From the NCBI GenBank assembly GCA_039819065.1, contig JBCBSS010000041.1, positions 1-51,253 on the forward strand: a stretch of 51,253 nt of DNA. Direction: 5' to 3'. Made by a program: the position numbers and the translations under genes. Position 1 is the stretch's first letter, and every line of letters starts with the position of its first letter. Of this stretch, positions 8,009-17,110 are shown piece after piece. Below the pieces are notes generated by a model. The model was not told the origin of the DNA. It did no database searches and saw nothing but the letters and a program-made list of their open reading frames with translations. The DNA comes from JBCBSS01 sp039819065. GTDB taxonomy: Bacteria; Bacteroidota; Bacteroidia; Cytophagales; Cyclobacteriaceae.

Positions 8009-9496
8009 TTAGAAGAATAGCTTCAATATGTATTTCTGCTCTCGTATGTTGTAATACCCGAGGATCAATTGATCCTCCTTATTAAAAACTGTTAACGCTC
8101 TAAACCTTTTTGAAAGAAGATAGTTGTCATCGTTGAAATCACGAATCACTGAAAAGGTCGATCCCTTAAGTGGTAATTCAATAGCCTTCAGGGTCTTGGC
8201 ATCAATCACTGTTCTAAAATAAACTGACTGATCGTCTTCGGCCCCGGTAAATCCCGGATAAGCACCATAAAAGGAAGATGAAGTAAATCTTCCAAAAGGC
8301 CTTCTTGCAGTGAAGGGATATATGGAAGGATCAGCACAATCTTGGTTAAAATCACCATACGATCCTATGGTGAGTTGTAGTGTATCTTGGCCTGATTCAT
8401 TTACCACTATGGCAGGCGTTTCCTTCGTCATACCTTGAAGAAGGTGACGACGCATTCTCCTGGCCCTCTCTTGACGTAATGTGTAGAAGCTCCCTCCCGA
8501 TTCGAAATAAATGTGTGAATTCTTAAACGGTATGTTTTCTGTTATGTCAAATGAAAACTGGTTAAGTACTTCTTTGGTATCGATATCTACAATGGACAGT
8601 TGAAATGCATTTGAACAAGTCATAGTTTGGTAAAGAAGCTGTTTATGTAGAAAAGAATTAGATTCCAACCTGTTTTCAGCATCAACATAACTGGTAATGT
8701 CAGACATGCATGATGATTTATGTTGCTTGAAATATTTGTAGGATGTAGAATGATCATTCATATCCAATTTCAGCAGAATCGTGTATTCATTCTCTGTATC
8801 GATACTGATGTACATCATATCATCTTGTAGATACAGTTTGTTTTTGCGATAACCACTCACCAAATCAATCATTCGGTCTTGCGGAATGTAGTGCAATCCA
8901 CGTCGACGGAAAAAAGACCCGAAATTGATCAATTCACCTCGCCTTGTTAACCCGTTTACCTCAAACGCCGTTTTTTCGTATTCAATCCCATTTTTAGATT
9001 TATATACATTCAGTGTGTTTTTCTTATTGCCAGCTGTCAGCAGGTAAAAGTCACTGTTGCTATCAATAAATGATGTTATATATTTTTCTCCTGCACCTGG
9101 AAAAAGCCTATCGTGGTATTCAACGCTTCTATCATCTACATCAATGGACACCGTTCTGATTTTATCCGTAGACTTAAAGAACAAGTGGTAAAGACCCTTT
9201 GGGCCATGTAACCCGCCTAGCACATCTGAATAAATGGTTTGTTTTGGCCGTTCTACTGACCATAATGTGTCAGTGACTTCAAACCATTCATTTACCACTG
9301 TAAAATAGATTTGCTCCTCTTCCACGATAGCCAAAGCCATATCCCGCCCATTTTGATTATGGATCGGAATCATGGCCGTATTCCAGCGTAATCTATCTTT
9401 TAGTGGGAGGTTAATCTCACCTATAGTCTTTTGAGCAAATGAAAACGGCAGGTTGAAAAACAGGAAAAATAAAAATAGCAATTGGTTGTGTCTCAT
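8009..9496 (-). CDS. Secreted protein of unknown function, paralogue 1 of 3
   Basis: The 495-residue protein has a signal peptide (residues 1-21, ending SFAQ) and no further membrane segments or lipobox, so it should be exported. I do not recognise the family. It shares blocks with the next two genes: an early IPIHNQNGRDMAL segment, a GG-containing segment near residue 90, and TPAIVVN...LTIGS near residues 370-390. The C-terminus is a short strand-rich tail (KYILKLFF). There is no T9SS sorting domain. Strand-rich composition with repeated D/N turns would fit a beta-propeller, but this is a guess. A -7 element (TAccTTTG) lies 27 bases upstream. Confidence 0.8.
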   Translation of the reverse strand: MRHNQLLFLFFLFFNLPFSFAQKTIGEINLPLKDRLRWNTAMIPIHNQNGRDMALAIVEEEQIYFTVVNEWFEVTDTLWSVERPKQTIYSDVLGGLHGPKGLYHLFFKSTDKIRTVSIDVDDRSVEYHDRLFPGAGEKYITSFIDSNSDFYLLTAGNKKNTLNVYKSKNGIEYEKTAFEVNGLTRRGELINFGSFFRRRGLHYIPQDRMIDLVSGYRKNKLYLQDDMMYISIDTENEYTILLKLDMNDHSTSYKYFKQHKSSCMSDITSYVDAENRLESNSFLHKQLLYQTMTCSNAFQLSIVDIDTKEVLNQFSFDITENIPFKNSHIYFESGGSFYTLRQERARRMRRHLLQGMTKETPAIVVNESGQDTLQLTIGSYGDFNQDCADPSIYPFTARRPFGRFTSSSFYGAYPGFTGAEDDQSVYFRTVIDAKTLKAIELPLKGSTFSVIRDFNDDNYLLSKRFRALTVFNKEDQLILGYYNIREQKYILKLFF

Positions 9497-9522
9497 AAGT
9501 GGTGTTGTTAAAAGGCTATATT

Positions 9523-9530
9523 CAAAGGTA
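9523..9530 (-). promoter_or_regulatory. -7 promoter element for the first paralogue
   Basis: On the minus strand this reads TACCTTTG, a perfect TAnnTTTG, 26 bases before the ATG at 9496. No TTG was found at the expected -33 position (CTG instead). Confidence 0.4.
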
Positions 9531-9661
9531 TTTATGAGACACCAGAAAACCAGTGGGTTTGCACAATTAACAACTTAATAATTATGCTCTTTACAGGGCA
9601 AATGAAGACAAGGGCTTACTATGTCTATCCCTGCGAACCGAAATCTACATGAAGAGTTAGT

Positions 9662-11207
9662 TTAATCAAATGATACGATCAAATACCTCTGTTCTTTCAC
9701 ATTGAAGTAGGCATAAATGTATTTATCATGGAATCTGAACAGTGTTTCACCCCAAGCTCTCCCTTCTGGGTTATTGAACAAATAGTTCTCAAACTCACTT
9801 GATATACCATCTTGATATTCCTTGACTTTAGAAAATACCGACCTATCTAACCTTCCTTCTAAATGCTTAAAGTCACCCTTTGAAACCAAGCTTTCAAAAT
9901 AGGCTGACTTAGTCCATAGGAACCTGTAGTTAATATACGAATCGAAAAGTGGGTTTACCCTGGACTGATCTGCATAACGTTTCAAGCTTGGGTTGGTAAC
10001 ACTTAAAAAAAGCGACGCCAGCTCCAAAATAGTCATTGTCATCATTTTCAGTCTCTTCTTTCTCAAGGTAAGAACCTATAGTTAGTCGAAGGCTATCACC
10101 TTTATAGCTATTTAAAGCTATAGCCGGTGTCGAAGCAGCCATCCTTCTTAAAAAGGGTTTAGTCTTATCCAACTCCTTGACGATGTTTTGAGATAGTACA
10201 GTGCCACCCCCTTCTTGTATAATTGACGTGTTTTTAAAATCTATGTCACCACCCTTCTCAAAAGCAAATTGACTTATCAATTTACCCGTCTGCCTGTCTT
10301 TGACTGACAGCTTGAAATGAGAGGAACATACTCCAGTCTGAAAAATCCAATCTTGATAGACGAATGAGCTCGAAGCAAACTTAACCTCTACTCCATTTTC
10401 ATTGAGTCCTAAGCCACACTCCGACATATACTGGCTATACTTTCGGTAATAGGAAGAACCGTCTTGAACTTTCAACGAAAGTAGCCTGGTAAAACCTTGT
10501 TCTTCATCCAATGTGATAATGATCTCACTATTGTTGATGAAGAGTTTGTTTGCCCTATGCGTCAGCGTCAGGTTACCAGGATCATACTCTGAAATCCTGA
10601 TTAAACCATGCTTCTTAAGTACCTTGTGTAAATTATACGTTTCGAAATCCTTACTTAAACCGGCAAAATTGTACTCCTTCCGTTCGAAGTTATCCCCTCC
10701 GTCGAATTTATAGGTATTGATTTGATCAGTCCTTCTACTGGATGTGAGTACATAAAACTCGTTATCAATGCTAAAAGCTGTCAAGTACAATTCTCCCTTG
10801 ATGGGGAGTTTCATTTGCCTGGAACTGACTTGTCCACTGCTAAAGTCAAAGCTTACTTGGACAAACTGATCTTTTCCGTGAAAGTATATGGCGTATTTTT
10901 CATCAGAAATTTGCATACCGCCTAGGACAAACGGGAAGTTGAAACTGGATGGGCGAGCAACCGCATCCATCTCCTTCAACAATTCAAAATCCTTATCAAA
11001 AACCCTGGGGTAGATTTCCTTTCTATCCATGACAAACAATGCCACCTTGTTTTCTTCGCGGTTAATGATCGGTATGGTCGCCTGACTATTAATCCAGTCA
11101 CCTCTTAAATCAATGTCCAATGTTTGGATGGCCTCTTGCGAAAACGATGATTTATAGATCAAAAAAGCTGTAGTTAAGACAAGTAATCTTAAGGCTGTTG
11201 ATTTCAT
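9662..11207 (-). pseudogene. Secreted protein of unknown function, paralogue 2 of 3, frameshifted
   Basis: Frame one runs from 11207 to a stop at 9930 (425 residues) with a signal peptide ending SFSQ, and keeps the shared blocks (ATIPIINREENK; TPAIALN...LTIGS). After ...DYFGAGVAFF it diverges from its paralogues into KCYQPKLETL. A second frame, ending at 9662, carries the missing tail (LSVTNPSLKR to KYIYAYFNVKEQRYLIVSFD), which resembles the third paralogue's FETLLNK and FIYAYYDSGKKKYVF. The frames join at a run of seven T on the coding strand (A at 10005-10011); with six T the reading is continuous at about 510 residues. This is a one-base insertion: a real mutation, a slippage switch or a sequencing error. 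Confidence 0.8.
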
Positions 11208-11231
11208 TTATCTCTGTTTTGACTTTGCTAG

Positions 11232-11239
11232 CAAATCTA
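11232..11239 (-). promoter_or_regulatory. -7 promoter element for the second paralogue
   Basis: The minus strand reads TAGATTTG, a perfect TAnnTTTG, 24 bases before the ATG at 11207. The first and second paralogues therefore each seem to have their own promoter. A -33 TTG is not evident. Confidence 0.38.
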
Positions 11240-11375
11240 TTGTCTATTTGTCTAGAGTACTCACTATATATTATGAATATTTTACGATTAATACCTGGCC
11301 CACCAAAAGAAACCGCCTCCGAAATCTTTAAAGAAAAGTCTTAACTATAAATCCAATTGAAAGTAAATCAAACAA

Positions 11376-12881
11376 TCACAAGCCATACCGATTAAAAACG
11401 TATTTCTTCTTTCCACTATCGTAGTATGCATATATGAAGGTATTTCCGGCAACAAAAACGGCTTGAGCGGGCCTTGTGATTAAATCGTATCTTTGTTGTG
11501 CTTTCTGAGACCTGAACCTTGAAAAAGCGTTTTCCCCCAAAGAACCTGTGTTATGCTCCAAGGTCTCTTTGTTCAACAAGGTTTCAAAATATCTTGTACC
11601 TATATGAGTATCCGAATAATAAGGGCTCAAGAGGGAAGAGATTGCTGTAGCTGGGCCAGATACTACTCCATTAGGTGTAGTAACTATCGGTTCTCTCACT
11701 ATTCCAGCACCAATGGAATTGTCGCTCAGATAAGCCTCCTTAAATGAACCAATAGTTAGCTTCCAAATTCCATTTAAATACGGGTTAACGACGATCGCAG
11801 GCGAAGTATTTACCATGCCTCTTAGCAACCGGGCATTTTTCGTTATTTCCTTGGTTGAGCCGCTATTAAAAGTAGAGGTCCCATCGTTATACTGTAAAAT
11901 GCGACTATTTTTAAATGTTAACCCACCTTCGTGGGTAAACGAATACCCTTTCCGCATCTGTCCAGTTTCCAAATCCTTGATTTGTAGTCTAAATAACCTA
12001 TCGCAAGCTGAAGTTTGAAATAGCCAATTCTCGTAGATAAATGAATTCGATGAAAAACTAATAAAACCCTCATTGGCAGCATATCCAGAACCAGCAGTGC
12101 ATCCGAACCTATTTTGAGCATATATCTGATATGATTGAGTGGAGAGAGCCAAATCCAGCTTGAGTAACAGCGTGTAATCTTCTTCTGAATCCAAAGTAAT
12201 CTGCATTTCATTTTTACTTATGTACAACTTATTGGGATGGTAGGTAGAGGCCAACCCGTTATACGTATCTGAAATTATTGGAAAGAGACCTTCTCTTCTA
12301 AATGCTCTACTCAATTTGAATTCTTTACTACCAACCTTTATATCTCCAAAATTGAAAACTGTTTTACGAATACCTACATCCTTCGAAATGGCATAGACCA
12401 AGACCTCGTTTGAGCTAATGGCACGGTTCAAAACATAGAACGTCCTCTCATAAAAAGTACTAGCAAGGAAAAGCTCAGAGTCGTTGAATAAGGGCAATTC
12501 CTTAACATCCATTTGGTCTATTTGAAAATCGAAAAAAGCCATGATGATACTTTTGTTTCCTTTGAACACCAAAGCATACTTGTTTTCATCGTATTCAAAC
12601 CCACCGATTATGATTGGAAAGCTGAAGGTAGATGGCCTTGCCAAAAAGCCAAGTGAATCAGTTACTTGTAACCTTTTACCCAATAGATAAGCATTAATAT
12701 GCTTTTTATCGATAAAAAATAAAGCGGTTTTGCTCTGGTCAGCACTTTTAACCGGAACAGTTATAGTATGCCGATTGAACTTAATGTCAAGGCCTAATGA
12801 ATAAGTTTCTGAAAAGTATTGTGACCAGGATTTTGAGTAGCTAAAGATGATTAAGGCTACTAAAAGATAAATGCTTCGCAT
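11376..12881 (-). CDS. Secreted protein of unknown function, paralogue 3 of 3
   Basis: The 501-residue protein has a signal peptide (residues 1-20, ending SWSQ) and no other membrane segment. It shares with the two downstream genes the segment HTITVPVKSADQSKTALFFI (about 38-57), a FPIIIGGFEYDENKYAL block near residue 90, SPAIVVN...LTIGS near residue 375 and a C-terminal YAYYDSGKKKYVFN. All three look like products of local duplication, and all share spacing of a few strongly conserved Cys/Gly positions (such as FGCTAGSGYA near residue 255). I know no named domain for them. They lie between a glycosyltransferase and an ABC transporter, neither of which explains them. Confidence 0.82.
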   Translation of the reverse strand: MRSIYLLVALIIFSYSKSWSQYFSETYSLGLDIKFNRHTITVPVKSADQSKTALFFIDKKHINAYLLGKRLQVTDSLGFLARPSTFSFPIIIGGFEYDENKYALVFKGNKSIIMAFFDFQIDQMDVKELPLFNDSELFLASTFYERTFYVLNRAISSNEVLVYAISKDVGIRKTVFNFGDIKVGSKEFKLSRAFRREGLFPIISDTYNGLASTYHPNKLYISKNEMQITLDSEEDYTLLLKLDLALSTQSYQIYAQNRFGCTAGSGYAANEGFISFSSNSFIYENWLFQTSACDRLFRLQIKDLETGQMRKGYSFTHEGGLTFKNSRILQYNDGTSTFNSGSTKEITKNARLLRGMVNTSPAIVVNPYLNGIWKLTIGSFKEAYLSDNSIGAGIVREPIVTTPNGVVSGPATAISSLLSPYYSDTHIGTRYFETLLNKETLEHNTGSLGENAFSRFRSQKAQQRYDLITRPAQAVFVAGNTFIYAYYDSGKKKYVFNRYGL

Positions 12882-12978
12882 GAATGTGATCGGTTATTGA
12901 TTGACTATAGACTATCACAATAATAACAAGTTGTTCGGAATCAATCACCTCTAATCCGATGTAATTTCACTGCATTTA

Positions 12979-14163
12979 TTAGACAATTGTCTTGACCACT
13001 CTTCTTTTTATCCACAACCAATTCAGGGCAGCGATCATCACAATGATCACAAAGCTGATCAGTATGATACCACTACTTCCCGGGTCAAATCCGGGATAAA
13101 GCGTGGAGACTTGCTCTAAAAGTGAACCTCGCACAATCACCACAATGATGGCGGCTATGATCAGACAGGAAAGGTTGAGACTAATGGCCAGCAGTTGGTA
13201 GGGCCTGGCAATGGTTTTAACCTCATACCCAATGAGATGTAGGTTCTTCAACTTGTCCTTATTCTTTTCGATCAAAAGATTGATGCTCAATATGAGCAGA
13301 CCAATGGCCAATGCCGAAATGATAAGGCCTATGGTTAGAATGCCAAACACTGCCAGTCTTAAGAAGTAAGAGAGCTTGCCTGTTTCGAGCGCGTCGTTAT
13401 TGAGTTCATAATTCTCATCCGTAAAGTATTTAGCGATGCTCGGGTCGGCTGGGTTTTCAGTTTCTATGATCATTCTGGCCGATTCTATGGTCTCACCAGA
13501 ACCATAGTTTTTGTTAGCCCATGACATGAAATCATAGGGTACCAAAATAGTATTCAGTCTATCTGAAAAGCCGACTATGCGACTATCGAAAATGCGTTCC
13601 TTACCCCCTCCTACTATTCTTACCTTTAACCCCACCTGCTTAATGATGTTTTCAGATACTTGAGGGAGCCCCTGGCTTGGTGCAAAGCCAAAGTTGTAAA
13701 GTGCCAGATAAGACCTTGGGATGATCACCGGGATGAGTTCATCACCCTCTTCCCATTGCCATTTGGCATCCTGCACATCAAGGAATTCGTCAGGAACAGA
13801 CTCGAAAAACAGATCTGTATAGAATGCCGGGAAGTTTTTGCCCGTTCTAACAAACGCCTTGACCTGATAGCTTGCCGGCAGAAAAACAGAAGATCTTTTG
13901 ACAAAAGGTTGGTTTGCCACATCAGCAATCTCGTCTTCAGTAAAGTAGGTACGCTTGTTACGTAAGGTTTTCAGTAGGGAAACCTTCTTATTGACGATAA
14001 TGAAATTGTTACTAAGAAAACCATCCTCCGAATTGAAAAGGTTGTCGATGTCCCAATAGGATTGGATGCTTAATAAAACAATGGCCAAACCGATCAGGTT
14101 GGCCAAGCCAAAACCTATGATTTGGGTCAAGCTTATATTACTTCTTAAAAGCTTCCAGATCAT
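12979..14163 (-). CDS. ABC transporter permease (FtsX/MacB-like)
   Basis: The 394-residue protein has one N-terminal membrane segment (about 15-35), a ~220-residue extracytoplasmic domain, and three C-terminal membrane segments (about 265-390), the FtsX/MacB/LolC topology. Such type VII exporters act on lipoproteins, peptides or envelope components without moving substrate through the membrane themselves. The ATPase gene starts the pair and ends 2 bases before this one, so they form a two-gene unit downstream of a DUF4836 lipoprotein gene. The substrate is unknown. Confidence 0.85.
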   Translation of the reverse strand: MIWKLLRSNISLTQIIGFGLANLIGLAIVLLSIQSYWDIDNLFNSEDGFLSNNFIIVNKKVSLLKTLRNKRTYFTEDEIADVANQPFVKRSSVFLPASYQVKAFVRTGKNFPAFYTDLFFESVPDEFLDVQDAKWQWEEGDELIPVIIPRSYLALYNFGFAPSQGLPQVSENIIKQVGLKVRIVGGGKERIFDSRIVGFSDRLNTILVPYDFMSWANKNYGSGETIESARMIIETENPADPSIAKYFTDENYELNNDALETGKLSYFLRLAVFGILTIGLIISALAIGLLILSINLLIEKNKDKLKNLHLIGYEVKTIARPYQLLAISLNLSCLIIAAIIVVIVRGSLLEQVSTLYPGFDPGSSGIILISFVIIVMIAALNWLWIKRRVVKTIV

Positions 14164-14165
14164 AG

Positions 14166-14807
14166 TTATAGGTTATAAACATGGTCATAGGCCATACTGT
14201 AGCGATTTCCTAAAGATGTCAATACCATACCAGCCTTCCTGTCAGTAAGCTCTTTTATGATCAGGTCACAAGCTATTTTGATATTGGCTTCATCGATATG
14301 ACTAAATGGCTCGTCCAACAGCATCCATTTAAAAGGTTGGCTTAAGGCCCTAATGATAGCTACACGCTGTCTTTGCCCAAATGAAAGTAATCCTGCTGGC
14401 TCGTTCATTTTGTGCTTCAAACCAAACACATCAAAAAGCTCAGCTATCTGGCTTTCAGTATAATAGTCCGTGAGTTTGTTCTTGAGCTGAATGTTTTCCA
14501 GTGCTGTTAGTTCAGGGAAAAGCTTCAAACCTTGAAAAACAAGGCTAAGGTTATTCCGCCTCATCCCTGTCCATTGGTCATCAGTCATTGTTTTGGCAGA
14601 CAGGCCGTTAAGGACGATATCACCTTCATAGCCTTTGCGTTCTCCGTAGATGAAACTGATGAGCGAGGACTTACCAGCACCTGATTCAGCGCTGATGAGG
14701 TATTTGTTAGGGAGCGAAAAAGAAATCTCCCGACCCCATACTTCAGAATTGAGATTATCGGGATCGGGAGATATACCTGGATCAACCTTTTTAAGGTCTA
14801 TCGTCAT
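14166..14807 (-). CDS. ABC transporter ATP-binding protein
   Basis: The 213-residue protein has Walker A AESGAGKSS (40-48), Q-loop Q92, signature LSFGQ (141-145) and Walker B WMLLDEP (161-167). The usual H-loop His after Walker B (a T-H-D type motif) is not present: the matching segment reads VLTSLGNRYSMAYDHV. The D-loop is SHID. It would pair with the FtsX-like permease directly downstream. The missing switch His suggests weak or unusual ATP turnover. It follows the DUF4836 gene by 12 bases. Confidence 0.88.
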   Translation of the reverse strand: MTIDLKKVDPGISPDPDNLNSEVWGREISFSLPNKYLISAESGAGKSSLISFIYGERKGYEGDIVLNGLSAKTMTDDQWTGMRRNNLSLVFQGLKLFPELTALENIQLKNKLTDYYTESQIAELFDVFGLKHKMNEPAGLLSFGQRQRVAIIRALSQPFKWMLLDEPFSHIDEANIKIACDLIIKELTDRKAGMVLTSLGNRYSMAYDHVYNL

Positions 14808-14819
14808 GCCAACCAGTTT

Positions 14820-16475
14820 TTAAAGACCAGTGACTTTTTTATACTGTTCATTGATACCGGTTACGATTGCATTTAAGCTATTACCACTGCCTTCTTTCAT
14901 GCTTACGGTAACTTCACCCGAATAAAAGCCTTCGTTCTTCACTTCGATCTCGTTGATCATACCTGTCACAAAATCGAAGAACAATGCTTCTTCATTGCCC
15001 ACGCCACCTTTGGCCAGATCCTGTATGAACTCAGGATAGTTTTCCATTTCCATGTTCATATAACCGTAGCCATAGCTTGAAGCAATTTCACCAGCCTTTT
15101 TAGAATCTTTCATGCTACCACTGGCATAACCATCACCAGCGAAATTCTCAATCACATCCAGGTGATTGGTAATCATAAGCATGTTATCCTTTTGGGCAAA
15201 ATAACCTTTGACACCAAACTCACTTACAGCATTATAACCATCCTTTGCTTCGTACATATTAGGTGGAACACTCTCCATAAGCTTTTCATATACCTTCGTA
15301 TTAGTCATATTCAGCATAATGGCCACTTTAGGCATATTCTCCGTTCTGGTCTTGGTTACTTCCTTGAAGTTACCTTCTTCATCATACTCATAACTCTGAT
15401 ATTCTATCTCCTCCTGCTCAAACTCAATCAAACTGACCATGATATCACCTGATATAGATTCTAGTGCCTCTTCAACTGTCATACCCATTTGCTGTTCAAA
15501 GGCACCTGCCATAGAGCCGAATTGCGGATTGTTTTTGATCATGTCAGAATAGGCAGTAAGTCCTATGTAGGTTTTGAAGAAAGCATGGTTCTTCTCAGGA
15601 AAATAGCTTAAGGAAGCCTTGTCAAAGCTGCCTCGTGAGGATGACATTTTATCCATCATATCCTTCACCTCGTCGTTAGGCACGACCTTAGATATCATTT
15701 TGATCTCATCATCACGAAAATCAGTGTGCATGTGCCAGTAAGAACCTTTGATATCCATTCCTGTTTGCGCAATAATTTGATCGTACTCATTGCCTAACTC
15801 GCTTAGAAAATCTGTTGACATCCACAAGCTGATATCTTTTTTGTCGCCATAGAAGCTTTTGAAATCGGCAGAAGCCAGAATGCTATTACTCTCATCCTGG
15901 GTCATGATTGATTCTACATACGGTACTAAGCCCTCACGACCTCTATATTCTGGAGTAAAAGCCATCACCATTTTGCTGTCGTCCCAGGCCACCACTGCCT
16001 CATCTCCCATTAGAATTCTTTTATATCCAGATTGTTCTTCCACTTCCACATTACCCATGGCCTCTTTGATCATGGCTTTGGAGAACTCTTCAAAGTCTGA
16101 AGCACTAGACATCTCAGCCGCCACAGCAATGTAAGGGCTTTCAACATTTTCTGCCGCTGCGAATATGAAAATTGGTTTAGTAAAACTAAGGCCAACTTTG
16201 CCAGGATTTTCAGAGAATTGTTGCATCATATCCGATACTTCACCTCCTCCGGATTTGGCTTCTTCTTTAAGTGTTTGGACCATTTCCAATTCTCCTAATT
16301 CGAACAGCTTACCTTTAATCGCCAATGACTTCAGGTCAATAGAAGTTACCATAATGGCATCCTTAGGTATGGCCTTAAGGCTTTCGGGCTGTTTAGAACA
16401 GGAGGAAAAAACTACCGCTGCAAGCAAAACTGCAACAAGTAATTTAGTAAACTTTACAGGCTGTCTCATAATCAT
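14820..16475 (-). CDS. DUF4836 family lipoprotein
   Basis: The 551-residue protein has a signal peptide with lipobox FSSC (Cys26), then the family start (SLKAIPKDAIMVTSIDLKSL). It is acidic and methionine-rich with long alternating strand/helix segments, as in other DUF4836 proteins. The family function is not known. It precedes an ABC ATPase/permease pair with short gaps on the same strand, so it may be their partner lipoprotein. Two in-frame ATGs (16475 and 16469) are possible starts. Confidence 0.82.
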   Translation of the reverse strand: MIMRQPVKFTKLLVAVLLAAVVFSSCSKQPESLKAIPKDAIMVTSIDLKSLAIKGKLFELGELEMVQTLKEEAKSGGGEVSDMMQQFSENPGKVGLSFTKPIFIFAAAENVESPYIAVAAEMSSASDFEEFSKAMIKEAMGNVEVEEQSGYKRILMGDEAVVAWDDSKMVMAFTPEYRGREGLVPYVESIMTQDESNSILASADFKSFYGDKKDISLWMSTDFLSELGNEYDQIIAQTGMDIKGSYWHMHTDFRDDEIKMISKVVPNDEVKDMMDKMSSSRGSFDKASLSYFPEKNHAFFKTYIGLTAYSDMIKNNPQFGSMAGAFEQQMGMTVEEALESISGDIMVSLIEFEQEEIEYQSYEYDEEGNFKEVTKTRTENMPKVAIMLNMTNTKVYEKLMESVPPNMYEAKDGYNAVSEFGVKGYFAQKDNMLMITNHLDVIENFAGDGYASGSMKDSKKAGEIASSYGYGYMNMEMENYPEFIQDLAKGGVGNEEALFFDFVTGMINEIEVKNEGFYSGEVTVSMKEGSGNSLNAIVTGINEQYKKVTGL

Positions 16476-16501
16476 TGTATTTACGTAATCAGAAGTGTCA
16501 T

Positions 16502-16522
16502 ACTGATAAAGAATTTATCAGT
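16502..16522. promoter_or_regulatory. Inverted repeat upstream of the DUF4836 gene
   Basis: ACTGATAAA, spacer GAA, TTTATCAGT form a perfect 9-bp inverted repeat, 27 bases upstream of the ATG at 16475. It could be an operator or a leader hairpin; nothing in the sequence tells which. Confidence 0.35.
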
Positions 16523-16704
16523 TCAGATCGGGTTAGATCTTCGTATTTCACTCGTTCAAAAAATAGTTTTATAAGTTATACTCAGGTTAATTCGACGACT
16601 AAGGTAAGATAAATAAAGCAATCAGAAGATTCTGGCTTATTAAAAAATGATTAATCTTAATATAGCGATAACCCATAGATTTAACTAGTGTTCAAAAGAA
16701 GTGG

Positions 16705-17100
16705 TTATTCGGTCGTTTTGAGTAACGACAAACCCGTACCAAAAGTAAGAATAAACCCATCCTTATCCTTTATATCGAAATCCCTCATGCCATACTCCCG
16801 GTCACCGATAGGGCGAAGAATAGCTACATTATTATGCTGAAATTCGGCATATAACTGATCAACGTCGGATACAAATACCCTTAAAGCAGCGTGTTCTTTT
16901 GGAGGCAAATAGTCTTCTGAAAGTTGTGATAAGTGAATACCCACACCTTCCCTCTTTACTACGGCATATGTAGCGGGGTCTTCCCATCGAAATGTCACTT
17001 CAAAACCAAGCTGGTCTCTGTAGAAATCTGCAGCATGATCTACGTTTTTCACTGGAAAAACAGGAGCAGCATGAGAGAATTGGACTGGACTATCGGACAT
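16705..17100 (-). CDS. VOC (glyoxalase/bleomycin-resistance) family protein
   Basis: The 131-residue protein has the paired beta-alpha-beta-beta-beta units of the vicinal oxygen chelate fold: FSHAAPVFPVKNVDHAADFYRDQLGFEVTF at the start and a second unit from ALRVFVSDVDQLYAEF to GMRDFDIKDKDGFILTFG. The final DKDGFILTFG matches the GxxxxxxDPDGNxxxF end of the family. Whether it binds metal or an antibiotic-like ligand cannot be told. It lies 10 bases after the DUF4846 gene on the same strand. Confidence 0.85.
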   Translation of the reverse strand: MSDSPVQFSHAAPVFPVKNVDHAADFYRDQLGFEVTFRWEDPATYAVVKREGVGIHLSQLSEDYLPPKEHAALRVFVSDVDQLYAEFQHNNVAILRPIGDREYGMRDFDIKDKDGFILTFGTGLSLLKTTE

Positions 17101-17110
17101 GTTTGATCAT

